From: Pontederia crassipes
Taxonomy: Eukaryota; Streptophyta; Magnoliopsida; Commelinales; Pontederiaceae
Direction of reading: 5' to 3'
DNA length: 64,000 nt
Assembly: GCA_030549335.1 (NCBI GenBank)
Contig: CM060184.1
Span: forward strand, 43,613,909 to 43,677,908
In this document: in pieces, positions 22,696 through 35,561 of the stretch
How the letters are laid out: each line of letters begins with the position of its first letter
Position numbering within the stretch: position 1 is the first letter of the stretch
Program-made: the position numbers and the translations under genes
Notes under the pieces: model-generated
The model's input: only the letters and a program-made list of their open reading frames with translations
Database searches by the model: none
What the model was told of the DNA's origin: nothing

Positions 22696-24829
22696 AGTAA
22701 CGCTTCGAAATCAACTTCACTACGTGTCGTGATGAGCGAGATGGACAACATAATAATAATACAATTTAACTAATGATGAGCAGCAACAGAAACAATATAA
22801 AAATATAAAACATGATCCATATAAGACAGTGGAAGCATGATCTAACATCAAGATACATAATATCATCAAGGCGAAAGTCCTGCTAACAACGTGAAACTCC
22901 AAATCGACATGACACAAATTATAAAGTCCCCCCATGAGGATATAAGACACAATATAACTATAAAGGTTCATTATCGTAAAGCTCGTGGACTAGTACATGA
23001 CTATAGTAAATGTTAATAATAAAATATTCGCTAAGAGGACCACTGCCATGTGCAACACTCCGTCATGAGCTCACCATCGGCCCATATCACTCTTCCATAC
23101 TTGCACGAACTCGGATGCAGGAAAGGCCCACCTCATTATGTAAGGGCCATAAATAGGTAAAGCAAGTAACAATGTGATCCAAAGGAAACGATACAACAAT
23201 TTGCCTCAATAACGATAATCATATAAAGCTTCATACAAATCGACTAAAGAAGAAACAATTAAACGATAAATAACAACATGTTAGTTAACATGGTTCGTAA
23301 TCATATTTAATGAGATCAATAACTTTATTTATTCTTAGCGTCCAATTCAATTCTAGTGGCTTGGAACAACGACCATATGACAACCTAATGTCCAATTACA
23401 ATAGTTCCAATATGTTCAAGCCCCACAGTTCCTTCTTGTTCAGTAAGCAATCATTAGACAATTAATCTTCGTGAGTGATTAATGCCATTGTGGGACTTGG
23501 TTTGCCTCGACGTCGATAATGATTGGCCAAGCCGTGTAGTGCTCACACCCATGCAATATGATACAATACAATCGAGGGCGAAGTGGTCCATCAATGGGTT
23601 CATTCAATACAATAAGCATTTTAATCTTACTACTTAGCATGCAAAGTCAGATTCTAAGGAAGTCAATTAATATCATGGGAAATATGGCTACAATTGCACC
23701 AAACATGGCAAAGCATAATATAGCATAAACACATAAACAATGATAAAATAATCATTTAAAATAAACTTTAAAATAGTGCAATTCGTCCTGGGCGGTCGAA
23801 TGGCCGATCGATCGATCATTCAACTAGTGAAAGGAAAACTGCGACCGGATGACCCATCCAATCGATCGACTAATCGATTGATCTTGGAAGATGCATTTGG
23901 CCATGAGGCTGATCGAGAGATGACCCTTGATCGGTCGACCGAGGGATCGATCAATCTCGGCAGAGACCTCCGACCACTACTTTACCCATGGAGTGGTTGA
24001 CCGATCGACCAAACCGATTGACTGATTGACCAAACTAGTCGACCGATCAGTAAGTAAAAACTTAACCATTAGATTCGACAGTTGTGAAAAACTCGATCGA
24101 TCGCCCCATCTGGTCGGCCGGTCTATGACTGAAAATCATGAAATCGAGCTTTCTAAGTTCTAATCTGCAAAAGCAATCATTTATAAGATCATTCCATGTC
24201 TACCCTACATGTTTCATGTATTTAGGGTTCATAAACATGAATGAATTCGAGAAAAACCAAGCCACGTCTCATTTAATGCATAACATCCTAAAACCCGTTC
24301 ATGAACATCCACATTTCAAATAAAATCCATAACCCATAACTAATAGCTAGCAAGAACGACACAATCCAGATAGAACGATCAAATCCAATTTAAGAACACA
24401 ATCACACTCTCAATCTAAGGATGACATTTGGGTTCATCCTATTTACATACCTTTAGCATTCAAGTTAAAACCCTAAGCATAATCCTTCCTTCTTTCTTTT
24501 CCCTCCTTTTCTTCCAATGTTGCCCCTCTCTAGCTGGCCACCTCTCCTTCTTCCTCTCCTCCAAGATGAACTCCTAGTGCTCCATTGTTGTAGCTCCAAG
24601 ATCGGTGCAATGCAGCAGCCGAATGGGGAGAAATTTAGAAGAGGGTTTGGGGTTTTAAGGTCACTTTTATGCACGTTTTGCCAAAAGTCTAGTTTGCCCT
24701 CCACCTAATTCTACTTTTAGGATAATTTCTTTCTATTTTTTGCTTCTTTTGGTAGAGGACAAATCTGCCCTCAAGATACCCTTGCTTTTATGGTTATTTT
24801 GGTAATTTTATTTTTCTCAGTATATTACA
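22696..24829 (-). mobile_element. Solo Ty3/gypsy LTR
   Basis: Read on the minus strand it starts TGTAATATACTGAG (at 24829) and ends GCGTTACT (TGTAACGC-type end with one change, at 22696). ATAGT flanks both sides exactly (22691-22695 and 24830-24834). It is 2134 bp with no gag or pol. A CGATCGACC-rich zone lies at 23795-24125, and a pyrimidine-rich zone near 24490-24560. It starts about 510 bases after the CASPL stop codon. Confidence 0.8.
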
Positions 24830-24834
24830 ATAGT

Positions 24835-25445
24835 CCTCTTTCATCCTCATCAAACACGATCATTAGCGATCTCACAAGGAATTTAATTGCCAAGGGATCT
24901 TAGAAGGAAGAGAAACATATTGTAAACTCCATTCAACTGCTGCCAAGAATATACAACCTTTCTTAGTTTAATGACAATCATTAAGGGAAGCATTAACTCG
25001 ATCATGTAAAAAGAAGAATAAAGTTTTGAGTTGTATCATCATATATGATATAGGAACATTCTGCCACTACAAGGCTTGATATTGTTAATGATGCAAGTCA
25101 CTTGGTTGGATTTTTTTATTTCTATCTTAAAGATTGAGAATCCCAAAAAGTGTTATTTTTTCTTGTTTTTTTTAGTTTCTATTTTGTAATATTGAAAATG
25201 TCATAAAAATGTGAATAGAATTAACTAGCTACATGTATAACTTATATATGATATATTGGATGTAATAATTAATGCTCGATTACCCTAGTGATATCATGAC
25301 ATATTAGAATGTGATAACATTTAAGTACCATAATCAATGAGAAGAAAATGAACCAAAAAGAAGCCAAGTCCGCCAAAATGACAAATTTACAAAATTGTGT
25401 TTTTACGTTATAGTGAAATTATATTAGCATTGAGAATGTATAACT
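24835..25445. other. Intergenic DNA between two solo LTRs
   Basis: AT-rich, 600 bases, with stops in every frame. Nothing recognised. Confidence 0.45.
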
Positions 25446-25510
25446 TATAATGTAACGTCCTCTCAACAACAACAAACAACAACAAAGCCTTATAATGTAA
25501 CGTCCTCTCA
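25446..25510. repeat. Duplicated LTR start with CAA-rich linker
   Basis: TTATAATGTAACGTCCTCTCA occurs twice, its TATAA at 25446 and again at 25491, separated by an ACAACAACAA-type linker. It covers the target duplication plus the first 15 bases of the LTR. Confidence 0.85.
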
Positions 25511-28359
25511 CTTAAAAAAAAGTAATTACTTATAACAAAGGGGTGTTTTGGTCTTTTTGCAAATAACAGTAAAAAAAAAGAAACAACCACCATGGACAAA
25601 AAGGAGGAGAGAGAAGACTGCCTTCTTCTCCTCCCATTTCCTCTCTTCATCCCGAGCGCTATAGTGTGCGAGAGAGGCAGTAGCGACTACTCACTTTCGG
25701 CACTCGGTTCTTCGTCATCCAGTCACCGATTTTTGCGTATGAGGTATCATTGGAAAGAGGATGACGAGATGGACATTTTGACATGGGGTAACAAATATTC
25801 GTCCACTATGGATGATGCAGTGAGGGCTGAATGCGAGAAAGAGGGAAATTTCTACGGTGACCCATTCCGGCTTCAATTCACGCCGATCTTTCTCCTGGTG
25901 AGTTTTGTATCATTGATTAAGTTCATTTAAAGGGTTGTAAACGTGTTTTACTTCCAATCTTGTAGATAGCCGAGATTGGGGCTTTTCGATAAACTTTTTC
26001 CAACGACATTTTTTCGGCGAGCTGACGGAGGGGCTTCGACCAACCTCACCATGACGTTCTGGTAGGTGTACACATGAGGGAGAAATTTATTGGGTTGCTG
26101 TCTGTCAAACATTTTGTCACAAATTACTTTCATTAATTTTGGGTTCCGATCGTCGGCGATATTTTCGACGATTCGCCCTTAGTTATTGGTAAGCGAATGA
26201 AAATGCACAGTAAATTTGATTTTAGATATAAAATTGATTTTTAATTAATGTTATATTGTACTAATGAAGAAGGTGCACGACCGGTAGTGTTCGACGTTCA
26301 ACGGGTGTGATTTTGATTTAGAGAGGGAGGGGTTTCATTTATTGTAGTAAGGATATGATTGGTGGCCAAAACTATTTATAAGATTTAACTTTATAATTGA
26401 TAAGAATTGGTTATAGTGTCTAATCGAATTATTATATGCTTAATTGGATATGATAGGTGACCATCCGTTGAGGTTTGAGAAGGGTGCTATTAGTTGACGA
26501 TTTCTTTTTCGTATTGGTAAGCATTTAAAAAAATCTATAGTGATGATCTATTTATGAAAATTAGTTTATATGATTGTTATAATACATTAATTATGAACTT
26601 AGGTAAGAGAATTATAAATTCTAATTCTAGGCATCAAGATATCATTAAAGGATTATTATGGAGAGATTTAATGAACTAAAAGACAAATGATACCTAGAAG
26701 TAATAAGTGTCTTAAATGATAAGCTTATATTTCTAAAGAAGGTTTAAATGAATGTAATAGGTACTTCTCTCCTTTGAGCAGATTCAGACAGAAGGTAGTT
26801 GGGATTTGAGGAATCCAAGATAAGGGAACTCACCTCAAATGATATAAATTGCTAAACTCTTCGGAGTGATGACATTTTTCCAACTGATGTGGGACGATTT
26901 TCAGTGATAGTTTTTTCATGCATATTCATGTTTATTTGTGTGCTTCATATGTGTGCCATCATATGAACTATGAGATTTTATTATATGAATTTTGGAAGCC
27001 TATCGATTTTGGTAGAAGTTTTCCCTTGTTCACCTGAAGAAAAGATTTAGTTTTGAAATGAAATATTTTATTATGATGTCTTCAAGATCTAAACCTTCAC
27101 TTTGAATATGCATTCATGCATCATATGCAGTTCATGTAAAAACCTGCATAAGACGGAGTATTTTCACCTCGGAGGATTGATCAACTCTGAGTAGACTGAT
27201 TGGGGTTCAGTATGCTCTGTGTCAATGGGATACGAAAAGCATGTTCAACAATCGGTGTCAATATAGTGATACGATAGGTGGAATTAGAACAATCATCTTA
27301 TGTCAATAGGATACGATGGATGGAAAGAAAATATAACAAGACTTGTATCAATAGGATACGAAGGGCAGTTCAATGTCATATGTTAATGGGATATGAAGGA
27401 CGAAATTAGAACGACCACCCTGTGTCAATGGGATACGAGGGGTGGGATTGATTTCTCCATTGAGGAGATTGGATATATCCATATTTGGTGATGATTTCTC
27501 AACTTATGTTATATATATGATTTCATCATGCATGTGCACATATGACATTCATTTTGTATGATCATTATGTGAATGAGTTTCTTTTGAAGATGAGGGGATT
27601 TTGAATATTTCTTGAAAATAAAAATGTTGATTTCCGCAATGGTTTTAATATAGTCATTTTAACTCACTGAACTTAATCCATGCTTACCCCTTTTTCTTTT
27701 AATGTTTAGAGGAAAGGAATGCATATACTGCATGTTTGATTGGAAATGGGTATTATTTCAAAAAGGGATAGTGTGTGAGATTCCGCTAGGAGTGCATCTG
27801 GCTAAATATTTTTCTTTTGATACTTATAATTTTTTGAAAAATGATATTATGATTTTATTTATTTTGACACCACTTGATTTTGGATTGTGGCCCATGATTT
27901 AATGTGGATATGAATTGATTGATGGGAGCTGAGAGTCAATGGTTTATGGATGAGATGATAGGGGCGAGTCTCTATCATGGAATTGGATAATGGCTCGAGT
28001 CCCTTAATGGATTTTGGTAGATATTTGATATGTTTTGCTCGTGTAATAGTTTTGAGGCGAAACTCGTATGATCCTTTAATTCAAAATTTTTGGGCTTGAG
28101 TCCCATGTTATTTGGTAATTATAAACTACCAGTGCACATTAAAATTTTATAAACTGCTTGTGAAGTGAAGAATTATGGATAAATGTTGTTATGACGTATG
28201 AACGAATTTACTCATATGTCATGCCAAAGTTTTTAAAAATTTCCAGCGTTAGTTGATTTTTGGAACGTTAGTTTCCATTGCATATTTGAATTTGAATTTA
28301 AACGATTGATTTTCCGATTTCACTCCTAGTGATACCAAGACAAGTAGCCGGGCGTTACA
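25496..28359 (+). mobile_element. Solo Ty3/gypsy LTR
   Basis: It starts TGTAACGTCCTCTCAC and ends GCCGGGCGTTACA. TATAA flanks both sides exactly (25491-25495 and 28360-28364). No gag or pol sequence lies in its 2864 bp. An alternative start at 25451 also has TATAA in front, because the first bases are duplicated. Inside is a tandem array at 27222-27450. The frame at 25592-25930 shows no recognisable domain. Confidence 0.82.
27222..27450. repeat. Tandem repeat built on GTCAATGGGATACGA
   Basis: Six degenerate copies of GTCAAT(G/A)GGATACGA, each followed by a (G)GGTGGAATTAGAAC-like tail, spaced about 40-47 bases apart. It is inside the solo LTR and resembles in layout the array at 13843-14035. 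Confidence 0.8.
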
Positions 28360-28364
28360 TATAA

Positions 28365-28964
28365 CTTCTTTTCGGTGGAATGTTTGGTAGGGCAACAAAG
28401 CGAAGAATATTATTTTGTTGTTCTTACGAAAAGAAGAATTTGTTAATTAGTTGGTATTCCAATGAAAGTATATAAAACAATTTTAATATCTTATGTTTCC
28501 TAATGTATATGCTTACTCGAATGATTAATTTTATGTTAAGTATCATAATATAATGCTGATTTGTGAGTTAAAAAATAATAATTGTAATTCCACAAATAAA
28601 CTTATTTCCAATATGTATAATTAGTCAACTTTATTTTTTTATATAATTTTAACAACTAAATAATTAATACTTAAAGTTGTAAATTTCTAAATACTTATAA
28701 TATTTTTAACAACATTTTAATAGAATTACACTTTTGTCAAAACCTAGTACATGACAAACCTAATTATAAGAAATCTTTGTATTTATTGATATAAAATAAA
28801 ATAACAAATGAGTTAAAAGGGTCAAAAATTGGTGGAACAAAAATGTTTCGACTATGGGTAAGAATACTTTGCTTTCATATGGGGAACAAATTTAAGTGAT
28901 TTTGCATATTTCAAGATTATTTTACACAAACACTCGTTCTTATGGTTACTCTATTACCAAAGGA
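28365..28964. other. AT-rich intergenic DNA
   Basis: Separates a solo LTR from the large nested cluster. No features seen. Confidence 0.5.
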
Positions 28965-28969
28965 CCTAA

Positions 28970-29162
28970 TGTAACGCCTGAGAAATCTGCAAAACAAAAG
29001 AAGAGAAATAAAAGATAAAAGAGAAAGGATAAACCCGAATAGGAAAAGAAATCAAAAGGGAAGATAAAATTTAAATCAGACTTATTCGATTATCTAACTA
29101 CCACACGAATTAGTTTTCTCCCCTATAAATATGACACCAAGACCACGAAATCTGCCTCTTTT
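28970..29162 (+). mobile_element. 5' LTR stub of the Tekay-like element
   Basis: 193 bases that align with 59190-59380, including a CCCTATAAATATGA TATA box at 29120-29133. It ends where the copia LTR begins. The remaining 1.7 kb of this LTR is missing from the window. Confidence 0.85.
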
Positions 29163-30124
29163 TGTAGGATCCCAAGGGGCATCAAGGGGGTGAATTGATG
29201 TTTAAACGAAAATATCGATTTCACGAAATTCGTCGCGGAAGCACAAAACCGATTCTTGAAACATTTGCAATTCAGATTATAAACACAATATTAGAGGGAG
29301 AGAGAGTGAGAGAAATCAAATACAATGAACACGGGTGGTTGTTGACGAGGTTCGGTCACACCTTGGCCTACGTCCCCGCTTCGACTTCTCGACCTCGAGT
29401 CCGTCGGAGATTTCACTAAGCATTTCCTTTGTTCCAAATGCGGCAAGGAAGAAAGCCTTTTACACAACCATCTTTTCTCCGCTTCGAGAGGCAAGGCAAC
29501 CTCTCCTCTTAAGGAGCTAATCTTTTTTCTCGCACAAGAGGTAGGATTTGAACATCTTTTACACATGAGCTCTCTCTATTTTTTTAAACAAAATATTTCT
29601 CTCTCTTTACAATGCTAGGCTCACAAGAGTGGAAGAGAGAAAAAAGAGCACAACTAAAATGATAACTTCAAAGAAAAAGATCTTTTTTGATTTCTTAAAG
29701 TATTGCTTCAATGTTTGGATTGGTGCTTTTGCTTCTGGTCTTGGCATTCCTTTTATAGGCTCTGGTATGTGGAAAATTCGTCCAAAATTAATTTTACATT
29801 TTTCTCCTTAAAATATAGCCGTTACTATTCATCTGAGTAATGAACCGATCGATCGCATTTATGGACCGGTCGATCGGTCTATATGGCCGTTGTGCTTTAT
29901 TTGCTGGCTGACTGCAGCAGGTCAATCGATCGAACTATAAATCGGAGTTTCAACCGGTACAGTCTTGCAATTTTGATTTCCTCCAGTTCAGTTGATCGGT
30001 CGACCGATGCATCGACCGCTCTGTCGACAGGTGTAGTCTTGACATGGATTTGAGCAATTTATGCATTGACCAGTCGATTGGTATCTTCGATCGGTCGACC
30101 GGACTATCTCGACCGGCCTTCATA

Positions 30125-32888
30125 TGTCACACCCAACTCCGTGACTAAGTTCTAATCTCAATTTTTATATCCCTTAATTATGTTTAGCAATTCTGAAAAT
30201 AAAATCGACAAAACCTCCTCCCTTATTTATCTTGTGGTATTTTCTAATACATACAAAAGATGCATATATCTATTCATCAAAGTTGAAATAAAAGTTATAA
30301 GACTTGACATTCACATATTATCATAATTGTTTCACAACCTATCTCACATGTAACACCCCACAGGATCAAGTCTTATACAATCTTACAAAAAATTTCTCAC
30401 AAACTTAATTACAACATATCTAAGACTATCTATTACACATGCATGCTTCCAGTGGCTCGACCTCTTCTATATGTAGCAAAATCAAACTCCGAGTCGACTC
30501 AACTCAAGAACTTACGAGTATTTGAAAAATTTAAAATAGGTACTGTGAGCAACAATCATTTGCTCAGTGAGTGGAATAAAAGTACAACATAGGGGAACAA
30601 TACGAGTGCATATATCATTTAAATAACCACATTTCTTTCATATGAGAAAATATTTAAAGCATAACACATATAATATAACTTGTCAAATCATGTGAACTTT
30701 CATATAAGTAAAAGTAACTCAAAAAAATATCATCATTTTCATAATTAAACTCCACACATGTGTCATTGTACATACTCATCATAGGTCAATACGTATCCCT
30801 CTATGATCATGTGTCATACAGTTAAGCAGAGCTTCATAATCAAGAGTCACGAATACACAGAGCAAATCATGGGTCAATACATATCCCTCTATGATTGTGT
30901 GTCATACAGTTAAGCAGAGCTTCACAATCAAGAGTCTCAGATACACAGAGCAAATCATGGGTCAATATGTATCCCAATCATGATCCTCAGATACGCAGAG
31001 CAATCATGGGTCAATACGTGCACGCAGAGTAGCCCCCAAAGGGCAAAGACACCCCATATATGCTCCAAAGGCTTCATGTATATCAAATGCGGTCCCAAAG
31101 ACCTTTTTCAACAGCATGGCTAATGAACACATGGAGTTTAACAATATCAAAATACACATGTCATAATCTCATATCATTATCAAATAAAACTTATTTTCAC
31201 TTCACAAGCATTGTTCCCTGAAAATATTTTTGTATAAGATATTACTCAATTTCATATGAAATCCTTGAATCATATCATAAATACTTTTCATAGTGCAAGA
31301 TATGTTTCAATAATAACAATAATAATATTTGCTTGAGGTAATATCATAAATAAAAGAATTAACATATAACATTTTGCTATGTTGTAAATTTACCCACTCA
31401 CCTTGTACTTTATGACTTCAAGGAGGTTTATTAGATTTCCTCCCTTTCACTTGCAACTTGAGGTTTTCCTACAAACAATAATGTCTTCTTACTTCCCAAT
31501 CACCAGTAAGGTAATATGCAATGCATGCTCATGATGTATGAACGCTTATGCATCCTAAAATGCATATAACCTCCTCTAATACCAATTTCCAATTTCAGAC
31601 ATTTATATTCATAAGCTATTCTACACTTAGAACTTTTTAATTCTCCAAAGATTAACTAGGTGTTGTTTCAGGGTTTCAGACTGAGTGTCTGTCAATCAAC
31701 AATTCATAACTTCTTAACCACACGGGCAAATCTTATGATTCTGGATTAATTAGAAACTAGACATACTAAGATTTCCAATCCCCAAATATTATTATCAAAT
31801 TCCAAGTGAGTAAGTTAGGACATCCCAAGCAATCTGACCTAGGGTTTGTGCCCTGGCAGACTATGTGTCACTGAAATATTGATTTATATATTTCTTCATA
31901 CTTGTCCATTTAATTAGGGCATAATTTTCCTGAAAATTAGACTTCATTATATTTTGTCATAAAAATTAGAGAATTTAACTCACTATATAGACTTATAACA
32001 AAAATAGTTAATTCGGGTCGCAATCTGTCAATGTCCTGGAATCTGACAGAAGACTCACTATGAAATGAAAAATTCATTCGCTTTTACACATTAAAATTGG
32101 ATGATTCCACTTCTTAATGAACCCTTGTGAAGTATAATTTAACATGCATAAATTTAAAACTCTAATTCTGTTTATTCTAATCATAGCCTAATCTACAAAA
32201 CGGACCTGTCTCTGGACAGAGTGAGCGACCTACGGTTCCCAGTTCATAACTTTCTCTACCGAAGTCCTTTTTATATGATTCTTATGGTCATGGAAAGCTA
32301 ACCTCGATAGGATGAAGCATATAAAATTTCAGGATTTATGAATAACTGACCAGGAAGATATGAACATATGAAGATGAGGGTTGATTTCGGATCCGCAAAT
32401 TGACCTTAACTCAGCAAACTTGCCGAATTTCTTGAGGACGTTAGGCTAGGGATTTCATCTTGCAAAGTTTTCTGCTGGCGCAGGATACAAATAATTGTTT
32501 TATAAATTTTTTCTAGAATTTTAACACGTCGTATGGCGGTTCGAAAAATTCATTATTTAGCAGCTGGTGAGCTGCCTGCTTCAGCTGCGTGAAATCCTAT
32601 TGGTTGAAATGAAGGACCAATCATATTATTTGATTAAAATTAGTGTTAAACTTATAATTAACGTTAGTTAATCATAATTAAATATGTTTATTATAATATT
32701 TACAAATATTAGAATTTGTTCCTAATAATTTTATATAATTTCTTTATAATGCTTATCGATAATTTAATTATGATTATGCTTTAATCCAAAAGTTAGTTGC
32801 TACACTCAACCATGACTATATAAGAATTTAAACTTACTTAAAATATTAATTAAAAGTAAAATAATATTTGTGAATCACGTCCGTGACA
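30125..32888 (+). mobile_element. Solo LTR inside the copia 3' LTR
   Basis: It starts TGTCACACCCAACTCCGTGAC and ends CACGTCCGTGACA, flanked on both sides by TCATA (30120-30124 and 32889-32893). The uninterrupted host sequence is seen in the sister LTR at about 38316, where TTCATAGCTTTGA is continuous. It is 2764 bp with no coding. A tandem region (30770-31020) repeats CATGGGTCAATACGTATCCC, CAATCATGA and ACACAGAGCAAATC phrases. Its inverted ends (TGTCAC / GTGACA) are unusually palindromic. Confidence 0.85.
30770..31020. repeat. Tandem repeats in the solo LTR
   Basis: The phrase (A/G)GGTCAATA(C/T)GTATCCC and the companion AGTTAAGCAGAGCTTCA(T/C)AATC recur at intervals of about 50-115 bases, with GTGTCATACAGTTAAGCAGA repeated at about 30810 and 30899. 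Copies are shortened at the right end. Confidence 0.7.
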
Positions 32889-33974
32889 TCATAGCTTTGA
32901 CCGACAGGTTGTCCGCCGTGCACTATTTTGAGCATAAAGTTTTGCACAATTATCCAAATTAGATGATCTTAGAGTCCATGGAAAGCTGGAAGAATTCTCT
33001 ACAACTTTGATGTTCAATATTTATCCAAAACTAATGACCGTCAATTCTTTAATCAAAGTGTAGTGCATAAAGTTATCTTCTTTTTCTTAAACTTTTTCAG
33101 CATTTTATCTTTAATCATTCGAAGTTTGTATCATTAAAATATAATTTTATATGTCATTAAAACTTAGATCCAACAATCTCTACCTTTTTGACGAAGACAA
33201 ATCGAGAAATATGAAAAATATGTAAGTTGCGAAAAAGTTGTAAAATTCTTGTAAAAACAATTTTAATCCCCCTAACACACAACTTTTCTTACAATAGTAG
33301 ATATTCACATGAATATTAATCATAAGGTACTCTTCATATAAAGTGATATTCATATCATATTTCTCCTATACTTCTCCCCCTTTTATTTCATAAAAAAGAA
33401 TAATTTGTATAAGAAACCATATGTAACTCCCCCTTAATCAAATTTTCAAAAAATTTATTCTTCCCCATTTTGTCATATAATAGACATGTAGAGTATTGCA
33501 AGTTTTGAAAGATAACTCCCTCTAAATTTATGGTTGCTTCATAATGAAAACCAATTTATGAAAGCCAAAATAAAAATATATTAAGAATGAAAATATGGCA
33601 TAAAACTTTGATTCAACAATGATGACCATGATATGTCAAAATAGAGTTGAACATGCTCCCCTATCACTATGACCAATTTTCTTTTGTTCCTTTCTTTTGT
33701 TTAAGAGAAATAGTCATTTTGAAATGTTTGAGTGAAATAAAAAAATTAGGCTTAACACTTAAAAAAAATGCAAGAGTATTCCCAATGATACTTTTACCAT
33801 AACTTTTGTGCCTTCGCATTTTCATTCGTCTTTTGCTTTACATGTGAGGCACACCTAAAAAAGAAAATCAAGTAACTTTTGGTACCCAAACTTCTCTGAG
33901 TCCAATTTTGTTAGATAATGTTCCTTTCGGAACTCAAATCATGCCATTTTGATATTGTTTTCTACCTTAGCATT

Positions 33975-35436
33975 GATAAGCATAATGGCCATAAAGTCCG
34001 CATGTAAAACAAGTAATGTGTGATTTTCTATCATAGGTACGATTAGATTTCTGATAAAAGTTTTCATGTTCAAAGTATTTTCTAGGATTATTTTTTGTTA
34101 CATGAGAATTAGCTATATTTTTCAAAGAGGCATTTTCCTTCTTTTCTTTTTATAAAGAGCATGCTAGTTTTATAATTTCACATGCATGTGTGATTTCCAA
34201 AGTTTCAATTTCATTTTTGAGATTTTCATTTTCCATTTTTAATTTTTCAAACTTATTTTTCATAATATGAAGATCATTCATCAAGGTTTCATTATGAATT
34301 AGACAGACATCTCTTTCCTTTTTCAAAATATCAAGGTCATCTTTTATAATATGAAAGTCATCCATCAAATTTTTTTCTTCTTTTTAAGAATAAGATAATT
34401 TTCAATTAAGAAAGAAAATTCCTTATTCACGTCAAAATTGATATTATCATCATTATCACTGTTAGCACTAGAGCAATAAGAAGAGTTGGAGGATATCTCA
34501 TAATTATGTGCCATTAAGCATAGATATGCATCCTCACTAGACAAATTTGATGATTCATTTGATTCATCTTCACTTGACTCTTCATGCATTTTCTTCTATC
34601 TTTTATGAGATGTCTCTTCTTTGTGATTTTTGTATGATCTTCGGGCAGCTTCACATTCTTTTCTTTCTTTTCCACCAATTTGAGAGACTTATCGAGTTTT
34701 CTTGTGTAGAGGCGAGTCTCTTTTCGTCTACTTCTTCTTCACTCGAGTCATCTTCACTTTTTCTTATTTTCAAAGTCAATGTTTTCTTTTTTGGAGCATT
34801 TGATTCTTCTTCTTCTTGAATTCCGATCTCATGGGTTAGAAGTGCACCAATAAGATCATTAAAATCCAATTTGTTCAGATCCTTTTCTTCGATCACCATC
34901 CTTTTTGTATGCCATTGGGAGGAGAGAGACCTGATAATCTTTTTCACTTTTTGGGGATTAGTTCTCGGCTTGCCCAAAGAGACTAAGCCATTCACAATAT
35001 CATTAAATCGAGCAATCATATTATTTATAGATTCATTTTCGTGCATCTTGAAGGAATCATATTGACGATTCAAAATATTTAATCTAGATTCTTTGACTTT
35101 ATCCATTCCTTCATAAGTAGTAATAAGTTTCTTCCAAATTTCGGTCACACTTTTGCAACTAGAAATCCGATTAAAATCCGTTGAATCCAAATCACAATAA
35201 AAAACATTCTTTGCTTTTCAATCCAATTTTGAAAATTTTTTTGGTCTTTCATCATGTTCGGAAGATAATTTTTCATGTAAGTAATAGCGTTTTTCGACAA
35301 TATCCCACATGTTTATATTAATAGAACATATGTAGGCTTGAATCATAATTTTCCAATATGCAAAATTTGATGCATTTAAAAGGGGAGGACGACTAATTGA
35401 TTGTTTTTCGGTAAAAACAAATGCAGTTGATGCCAT
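33975..35436 (-). pseudogene. copia gag with zinc knuckle
   Basis: Minus-strand frames read, in order: 35436-35218 (starts MASTAFVF, with ISRPPLLNASNFAYWKIMI, the N-terminal gag motif), a stop, then 35190-34651 with the UBN2 core (TEIWKKLITTYEGMDKVKESRLN, QYDSFKMHENESI, FNDIVNGL, DLIGALLTHEIG), an acidic/serine tract (34589-34365), a coiled-coil-like segment rich in Leu/Lys/Glu (34368-34150), and a CX2CX4HX4C knuckle, CFTCGLYGHYAYQC (about 33978-34020). The product would coat the RNA in a virus-like particle. At least two stops break it. No protease, integrase or RT follows. It is intact enough to suggest a recent origin. Confidence 0.85.
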
Positions 35437-35549
35437 AGCTCTTAAGATTGTTAAATCTTAAAAAAATGATTGAATCTTAAAAATGATTAGATCCAAAATG
35501 ATTAGATCTGAAAATGAGAAGATTCAAAAGATCAAAACAAGAGCAACCC

Positions 35550-35561
35550 GCTCTGATACCA
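35550..35561 (-). promoter_or_regulatory. Primer binding site for initiator tRNA-Met
   Basis: On the minus strand this reads TGGTATCAGAGC, the standard match to the 3' end of plant initiator methionine tRNA. It lies two bases from the LTR end at 35564, fixing the orientation and the LTR boundary. Confidence 0.9.

Larger units (their letters stand above)
29163..33175 (-). mobile_element. 3' LTR of gag-only copia, split by a solo LTR
   Basis: Aligned segment by segment with 35564-38601: GATTTCACGAAATTC, the GAGAGAGTGAGAGAAATCAAA block, TGCTTCAATG(T/C)TTGGATTGGTG, the CGATCG-rich part near 29845-30119, and the end TTAGATCCAACA. It is interrupted by 30125-32888. The frames at 29195-29419 and 29629-29811 have counterparts in the other LTR and are not genes. 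Confidence 0.8.

Noticed and set aside
25592..25930. 112-codon frame starting MDKKEERED
   Set aside because: It is within the solo LTR at 25496-28359 and shows no domain.
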